Below are positions 25,288 to 29,057 of a stretch of DNA of 29,057 nucleotides, in pieces. The position numbers were made by a program, and so were the translations under genes. Under the pieces are notes generated by a model that did not search any database, was not told the origin of the DNA, and was given only the letters and a program-made list of their open reading frames with translations. How positions within the stretch are numbered: the first letter of the stretch is position 1; each line of letters opens with the position of its first letter. The DNA lies in contig JAHZDG010000013.1 in the NCBI GenBank assembly GCA_019422485.1, positions 1 to 29,057 of the forward strand. The letters run 5' to 3'. This stretch comes from Alistipes sp. Lineage in GTDB: Bacteria > Bacteroidota > Bacteroidia > Bacteroidales > Rikenellaceae.

Positions 25288-25295
25288 TACATTTG
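25288..25295 (+). promoter_or_regulatory. -7 element of the DUF554 gene promoter
   Basis: TACATTTG matches TAnnTTTG exactly, 29 bases before the ATG at 25325. Its upstream half runs through the opposing fumarase -7 element, so the two polymerases would compete for the same DNA. Confidence 0.6.
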
Positions 25296-25324
25296 TCCTC
25301 AATAAAATCAACCCTCCGCAGGCT

Positions 25325-26050
25325 ATGCTCGGAACTTTGGTCAATACGGGTGCCATCATGGCCGGCAGTCTGGCCGGCATTTTCATTCAGTCTCGTTTGT
25401 CGGAGAAAATGACCTCCATTATTTTCCAGGGGGTCGGTCTGATGACCCTGACCATCGGCATCTCCATGGCCATTCAATCCCAAAATTTACTGGCCGCCGT
25501 CATCAGTGTCGTGTTGGGCGCCATTTTGGGACAGTGGATCGACATCGACCTCCATCTTCGGAATCTGACCGAGCGCTGGCAGCAGCGTCATACGTCGTCA
25601 GACAACGAACCTTCGACCAACGACACCGCCTTGTCCGAATCGGCCTCACGCTCTTCCCGATTTACCGAAGGCTTTGTCACCGCCTCCATGCTTTTCTGCA
25701 CCGGATCGATGGCTATTCTGGGCGCCATCGAAGACGGAAGCGGTGAGACGCCGCGACTGTTACTGACCAAATCCATCATGGACGCCGTCGCATCGATCGC
25801 TTTGGGAGCCTCATTCGGCATGGCTGTATTTTTCTCGGCCTTTCCGGTACTGATCTACCAAGGCCTGCTCACCCTGCTGGCCTCCGTACTCACCCGCTAC
25901 CTGAGCGACGGAATGATGGCCGACCTGACTTCCGTCGGAGGCATTTTATTGATGGGACTCGGAATCAACATTCTGGAGATCAAATCAATCAACGTCACCA
26001 ACATGTTGCCGGCCCTGCTCATCGTCGTTATTTTATCGTATTTTTGGTAA
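25325..26050 (+). CDS. DUF554 family inner-membrane protein
   Basis: A 241-residue membrane protein with about six or seven helices. It opens with LGTLVNTGAIMAGSLAGIF, the DUF554 signature start (G-x-x-x-N-x-x-x-I-x-x-G). Later it has GFVTASMLFCTGSMAILGAIEDG, and LLTKSIMDAVASIALGASFG followed by GMAVFFSAFPVLIYQG, all conserved in this family of putative transporters (YdfK type in Bacillus). A hydrophilic Ser/Asp-rich linker lies around residues 85-115. The substrate and role are not established. It is probably the first gene of a two-gene operon, with the lipoprotein gene starting 37 bases after its stop. Confidence 0.87.
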   Translation: MLGTLVNTGAIMAGSLAGIFIQSRLSEKMTSIIFQGVGLMTLTIGISMAIQSQNLLAAVISVVLGAILGQWIDIDLHLRNLTERWQQRHTSSDNEPSTNDTALSESASRSSRFTEGFVTASMLFCTGSMAILGAIEDGSGETPRLLLTKSIMDAVASIALGASFGMAVFFSAFPVLIYQGLLTLLASVLTRYLSDGMMADLTSVGGILLMGLGINILEIKSINVTNMLPALLIVVILSYFW

Positions 26051-26087
26051 CCACCCGTCACCGCAAACCGCATTAAACCGCTGCTAC

Positions 26088-27575
26088 ATGCAAAAAATTG
26101 GGTTATGGCTCTGTCTACTACCGCTCTTGCTGAGCGGCTGCCAATACAGCAAACGCATTCCGAAAACCACCATCCTGAGCGGAGAGGTGATCCACCGTAC
26201 CTCCCGAACCCCTTCGGCCGTCCGCATATGGTTTACCGATCCGGTCTTCGAAAAGACACAGGTATGCATGCTCGATTCCGCCGGTAGATTCGAAGCCCGT
26301 GCCGACATACTGATCGCCCAGAACCACCTGTTGCAATATGGAGACGAATTCATTCAGTTCTACGCCGTCCCCGGGGATTCGATCCACATCACCATCGACG
26401 CCGCCCGCTTCAACCGTCATCATAACGGGATCACCTTCTCGGGCGATCATCAAGCCTTCAACCAGGCTTTTGACCGGTGTGTCCAGCACATGGATTCCCT
26501 GATACACCCTTTGGACGCCCAAGCGCTCAACGTTCCGATCGACACACTGTGCGTTCATTTGAAACAGGACATCCAACGCCTCAAAGACTCTTTACACAGC
26601 TATGCAGAGGCTCAATCACTGCCCAAAGAGTTGGTCCGGCACATGGAAATCGACCTCACGTATCGGGTCGCCGAACTGTATGACGCCTACAAGCAAGGGG
26701 ACTCGACCCTCACGGCACGCCAGGAGCGTTATCAGATGTATCGAAGCGCACCCTTCGAACCCGACAACGCCAAACTGTTCGAAAGCATCTACTACCCGAT
26801 TTACCTGACCCATTACAGCCAGGCCCTGATCGAAGCCAACCTTCCGGAATCCGTTTTACAAGGGCCCCGAATCGACTACCTGACCGCAGCCGCCAAACTG
26901 ATCGCCGCCCAAGAAGAGGCAACTCTCTGCCGCGACCACATGCTCTTTCACCTGATCTGGAGCCAACGGAATGAACCCGGACTGGAAAGCGTCTTACCCA
27001 ACCTGACCTTTTCGTTCACCAATGCTTATATCGCCGATTACCTCTCGGCTCAGATTCGACAGGTGCGCAACTTCGGATCCAATCCGCCGGAATGCATTCC
27101 GCTGCAAAGCCTGACCTACCTCGACCGTTCCCGTCGTCCTCAGAAACTGGCCAATGAAGACTTCTTCGACCATCTGAGGGCTGCTTATCCCGGCAAAGTC
27201 ATCTACATCAATCTGTATGCCGCTACTGACGACTCCTGCCGCAGGGAGTTGCTGCAAAGCGGGCCGCTGCACCGACCTTACATCGGCAAAGAGGTGGTAT
27301 TCGTCAATCTCTGTGTGGACTCCGAATATCATGACTGGCAACCGACCGTACGACGTCTGGGGATTGAAGGCGAAAATTATTTCGTCGACATGGCCGAAAG
27401 CGAAGCGGTACGGCGCATCTATCACACCACAGAGACACCGGCTTTTCTGTTGATGGACCCGCAAGGCCAGGTCATCGCGGACCAAGTTGCACCTCCATCC
27501 CAGCGGGAAAAGGCAATCCGGCAAATCGACGCATGTTTGCAAGCCTCACCTGCCGAACCGGATCCGGCCAAATAA
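26088..27575 (+). CDS. Lipoprotein with degenerate C-terminal thioredoxin-like domain
   Basis: A 495-residue protein. MQKIGLWLCLLPLLLSGC is a lipoprotein signal with lipobox LSGC (Cys18), so it should be anchored to a membrane facing the periplasm or cell surface. Residues 30-110 look like the DUF4369-type beta domain common in Bacteroidota thioredoxin-like proteins (TILSGEV, FYAVPGDSIHITID). The middle is helical. From about residue 370, KVIYINLYAATDDSCRREL aligns with the TlpA/thioredoxin active-site region. The cis-proline loop TETPAFLLMDPQGQVI (Pro451) follows. Where an active protein has CxxC, this one has Asp-Asp-Ser-Cys (381-384), so only the second cysteine remains. It is unlikely to be a normal disulfide oxidoreductase. 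The role is unknown. Confidence 0.78.
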   Translation: MQKIGLWLCLLPLLLSGCQYSKRIPKTTILSGEVIHRTSRTPSAVRIWFTDPVFEKTQVCMLDSAGRFEARADILIAQNHLLQYGDEFIQFYAVPGDSIHITIDAARFNRHHNGITFSGDHQAFNQAFDRCVQHMDSLIHPLDAQALNVPIDTLCVHLKQDIQRLKDSLHSYAEAQSLPKELVRHMEIDLTYRVAELYDAYKQGDSTLTARQERYQMYRSAPFEPDNAKLFESIYYPIYLTHYSQALIEANLPESVLQGPRIDYLTAAAKLIAAQEEATLCRDHMLFHLIWSQRNEPGLESVLPNLTFSFTNAYIADYLSAQIRQVRNFGSNPPECIPLQSLTYLDRSRRPQKLANEDFFDHLRAAYPGKVIYINLYAATDDSCRRELLQSGPLHRPYIGKEVVFVNLCVDSEYHDWQPTVRRLGIEGENYFVDMAESEAVRRIYHTTETPAFLLMDPQGQVIADQVAPPSQREKAIRQIDACLQASPAEPDPAK

Positions 27576-27728
27576 CTTCAAGACAAATCGGCCATCCTCC
27601 TATCCGATTCAAGGCTATCCCCCTGTTTCAAGTGCGGGAAAGTGGCCGACATATAGCCAACCCTACCCCATTGGCACCAACCCTCAGATATGGATCCGAG
27701 AATTTCTGAACGAATAAACAAAATCCTC

Positions 27729-27760
27729 GAGAACATCCGACTGCCTCACGAGATGTTCTC
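27729..27760. repeat. Inverted repeat upstream of the rpsF promoter
   Basis: GAGAACATC (27729-27737) and GATGTTCTC (27752-27760) are a perfect 9 bp inverted repeat with a 14-base loop. They lie 21 bases before the -33 element of the ribosomal operon. There is no T-tract on the plus strand. It may end the lipoprotein transcript or act as an upstream control site. The rest of the 277-base spacer shows nothing I can name. Confidence 0.5.
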
Positions 27761-27781
27761 TAACAAGAAGAACAACAAAGT

Positions 27782-27812
27782 TTTGTTTTTTTTCAAAAGA
27801 TCCTTATCTTTG
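27782..27812 (+). promoter_or_regulatory. Promoter of the rpsF-rpsR-rplI operon
   Basis: TTTG (27782-27785), a 19-base spacer and TATCTTTG (27805-27812) match the Bacteroidota consensus at both elements. The spacer is an AT-rich T/A run. Transcription would start near 27819, leaving a leader of about 34 bases before the rpsF ATG. That leader shows no room or motif for the S6:S18-binding leader RNA known in other bacteria. Confidence 0.85.
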
Positions 27813-27852
27813 TGGCTCATTTCATAAACCTTTTTATTAAAAACAACTGATT

Positions 27853-28197
27853 ATGAATCGTTACGAAACCGTTTTCATTGCCACTCCGGTACTTTCGGAC
27901 GTTCAGCTGCAGGAAGCTGTCGGCAAATTCCGCGGTGTTATCACCGAAAACGGCGGTCAGATCATCAGCGAAGAGGATTGGGGTCTGCGCAAGCTGGCCT
28001 ACCCTATTCAGAAAAAGACCACCGGCTTCTATTTTCTCATCGAATTCGAAGGCGAAGGTGACCTGGTTGAAAAACTGGAAACCCAATATCGCCGCGACGA
28101 ACGCGTCATTCGCTTTTTGACCTTCAAGATGGACAAATATGCGATCGAATACGCTGAAAAACGCAGAAACAAAAACAACACCGCAAAAGCAGAATAA
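27853..28197 (+). CDS. rpsF: 30S ribosomal protein bS6
   Basis: A 114-residue bS6 with the typical opening MNRYETVFIATPVLSDVQL, the middle WGLRKLAYPIQKKTTGFYF and YRRDERVIRFLTFK. It folds as a ferredoxin-like domain and pairs with bS18 on the platform of the small subunit. The C-terminal tail is short and basic (EKRRNKNNTAKAE). It is the first gene of the operon, preceded by a consensus promoter and an AT-rich leader without a Shine-Dalgarno sequence. rpsR starts 3 bases after its stop. Confidence 0.97.
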   Translation: MNRYETVFIATPVLSDVQLQEAVGKFRGVITENGGQIISEEDWGLRKLAYPIQKKTTGFYFLIEFEGEGDLVEKLETQYRRDERVIRFLTFKMDKYAIEYAEKRRNKNNTAKAE

Positions 28198-28200
28198 GCC

Positions 28201-28470
28201 ATGGCACAGAATCAATCCGAAATCAGATATTTGAATCCTCCTACCGTAGAGGTCAAAAAGAAAAAATACTGCCGTTTCAAAAAAGCCGGCATTAAATATG
28301 TAGATTACAAAGATCCCGAATTCCTGAAGAAATTCTTGAACGAACAGGGTAAAATTCTGCCCCGCCGTTTGACCGGGACCTCGCAGAAATTCCAGAAGAA
28401 AGTGGCTACGGCTGTTAAACGCGCCCGTCACCTGGCCATTCTGCCGTTCGTAACCGATATGTTCAAATAA
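28201..28470 (+). CDS. rpsR: 30S ribosomal protein bS18
   Basis: An 89-residue bS18. KKKYCRFKKAGIKYVDYKD and LPRRLTGTSQKFQKKVATAV followed by KRARHLAILPFV are the family hallmarks. It binds bS6 and the central domain of 16S rRNA. In Flavobacterium johnsoniae, bS18, bS6 and bS21 together hide the 16S anti-Shine-Dalgarno sequence, which explains why most mRNAs of this phylum lack that site; the same is expected here by inference. It is tightly coupled to rpsF and followed by rplI after 20 bases. Confidence 0.97.
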   Translation: MAQNQSEIRYLNPPTVEVKKKKYCRFKKAGIKYVDYKDPEFLKKFLNEQGKILPRRLTGTSQKFQKKVATAVKRARHLAILPFVTDMFK

Positions 28471-28477
28471 TAAAACC

Positions 28478-28482
28478 GGAGG
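28478..28482 (+). promoter_or_regulatory. Strong Shine-Dalgarno site of rplI
   Basis: GGAGG (within CCGGAGGAAG) lies 8 bases before the rplI ATG at 28491. rpsF and rpsR in the same operon have no such site, so its use here is selective. Confidence 0.7.
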
Positions 28483-28490
28483 AAGAAACC

Positions 28491-28931
28491 ATGCAAGTAA
28501 TTCTGATCAAAGACGTAGAGAACCTGGGCTATGCCAACGACATCGTAGAGGTTCGCCCCGGTTACGCCAATAACTACCTGATTCCGCAGGGTTACGCCAA
28601 AAGCGCAACCGCTTCTGCCCGCAAAATCTTGGCCGAAAACCTGAAACAACGCGCTCACAAAGAAGCCAAAATTCTGGCCGATGCTGAAGCTCTGGCTGCA
28701 CAGTTGAACGTAGTCACGCTGTCGATCGCTGCTAAAGCCGAAGAAGGCCGTATTTTCGGTTCGGTAACCTCAGCCAACATTGCTGAAGCTCTCGCAGAAA
28801 AAGGTTATACGGTTGACCGCAAAATCATCGTATTGGATCCGGTGAAAACCATCGGTCAGTATGAAGCTACGGTTAAACTGCACCGCAATGTGAAAGCTAC
28901 CGTTAAATTCGAAGTTGTAGCCGAAGAATAG
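28491..28931 (+). CDS. rplI: 50S ribosomal protein bL9
   Basis: A 146-residue bL9 of normal length. The N-terminal rRNA-binding domain has MQVILIKDVENLGYANDIVE followed by VRPGYANNYLIPQGYA, the bL9 signature. A long connecting helix rich in Ala/Lys/Glu (ASARKILAENLKQRAHKEAK) links it to the C-terminal domain (EEGRIFGSVTSANIAEALAE, ending HRNVKATVKFEVVAEE). It binds 23S rRNA near the L1 stalk and helps maintain reading frame. It is the last gene of the operon, with a strong terminator 19 bases after the stop. Confidence 0.97.
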   Translation: MQVILIKDVENLGYANDIVEVRPGYANNYLIPQGYAKSATASARKILAENLKQRAHKEAKILADAEALAAQLNVVTLSIAAKAEEGRIFGSVTSANIAEALAEKGYTVDRKIIVLDPVKTIGQYEATVKLHRNVKATVKFEVVAEE

Positions 28932-28950
28932 TTCTATTCTTCTACACATA

Positions 28951-28982
28951 AAAAGCTTCTCCTTTTCAGGAGAAGCTTTTTT
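28951..28982. terminator. Intrinsic terminator of the ribosomal operon
   Basis: AAAAGCTTCTCC (28951-28962) pairs perfectly with GGAGAAGCTTTT (28969-28980), a 12 bp stem with a 6-base loop, followed by a T6 run. The mirror A-run gives a U-tract on the minus strand too, so it could also end a convergent gene from beyond the window. Confidence 0.9.
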
Positions 28983-29002
28983 ATTCCATTATAGGGAGAC
29001 TA

Positions 29003-29057
29003 CTGTCCTGTCCTGTCCTGTCCTGTCCTGTCCTGTCCTGTCCTGTCCTGTCCTGTC
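29003..29057. repeat. Pentanucleotide tandem repeat (CTGTC)11 at the window edge
   Basis: Eleven perfect copies of CTGTC fill 29003-29057 and run off the end of the window, so the true copy number is at least 11. The tract starts 21 bases after the ribosomal-operon terminator. Because 5 is not a multiple of 3, a change of one copy would shift any reading frame crossing it. None of the six frames through the repeat contains a stop codon. Confidence 0.95.

Noticed and set aside
27690..27827. Small 45-codon frame (MDPRISERINKILENIRLPH...) upstream of rpsF
   Set aside because: The first 30 residues look protein-like, but the frame runs through the inverted repeat and the consensus rpsF promoter, and no promoter or ribosome site precedes it.
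27813..27852. S6:S18-binding leader RNA before rpsF
   Set aside because: The predicted leader is only about 34 bases, AT-rich, with no stem carrying a CCG bulge as in the known leader.

Overview
The window reads as chromosomal core genome of a Bacteroidota bacterium, most likely order Bacteroidales. The evidence is the gene set and the promoters. Start sites are repeatedly preceded by the phylum's -7 element TAnnTTTG, sometimes with a TTTG -33 box 19-20 bases upstream, and most genes have no Shine-Dalgarno sequence. The fairly high G+C for this order suggests a Rikenellaceae/Alistipes-like relative, but that is inference. I saw no tRNA, rRNA, CRISPR array, transposase, prophage or obvious horizontally acquired block. 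xerD is the housekeeping recombinase type.

Layout. 1-1.2 kb: the 3' end of queA (tRNA queuosine synthesis) converges on an EamA-type exporter gene. 1.2-5 kb: a YgiQ-type radical SAM gene, divergent from the exporter through overlapping promoters, then dnaB (replicative helicase). 5-11 kb: a same-strand run of yifB/comM-like AAA+ ATPase, a comEC-like DNA channel without a nuclease domain, a THUMP-like SAM methyltransferase, and an overlapping NhaC-type Na+/H+ antiporter. 11-13.7 kb: a tightly overlapping trio of YihY membrane protein, Rossmann/DUF2520 protein and KdsC phosphatase (Kdo for lipopolysaccharide). 13.9-16.4 kb, minus strand: a sirtuin without zinc cysteines, a small outer-membrane beta-barrel protein, and prmA (L11 methyltransferase). 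16.4-17.3 kb: xerD. 17.5-18.8 kb, minus strand: an acetyl-CoA hydrolase/CoA-transferase. 18.9-20.5 kb: a GT-C (GT22-like) membrane glycosyltransferase. 20.6-25.2 kb: korA-korB (2-oxoacid:ferredoxin oxidoreductase) facing a class I fumarase across a shared terminator. 25.3-27.6 kb: a DUF554 membrane protein and a lipoprotein with a degenerate thioredoxin fold. 27.8-28.9 kb: the rpsF-rpsR-rplI ribosomal operon, a strong terminator, then 11 perfect copies of the pentamer CTGTC running off the window end.

How the genes fit together. The metabolic genes (CoA-transferase, KorAB, oxygen-sensitive Fe-S fumarase) suit an anaerobe running a partial, largely reductive TCA cycle with ferredoxin. KdsC, the beta-barrel protein and the lipoprotein indicate a Gram-negative envelope. 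YifB and ComEC together suggest DNA uptake and recombination ability. Convergent genes are mostly separated by bidirectional hairpin terminators. Divergent genes share short spacers with back-to-back or overlapping promoters.

I did not find a clear undescribed multi-gene system. The observations most worth following are the CTGTC repeat at the window edge, two unusually strong Shine-Dalgarno sites in a phylum that rarely uses them, the near-leaderless xerD promoter, and the degenerate thioredoxin lipoprotein.
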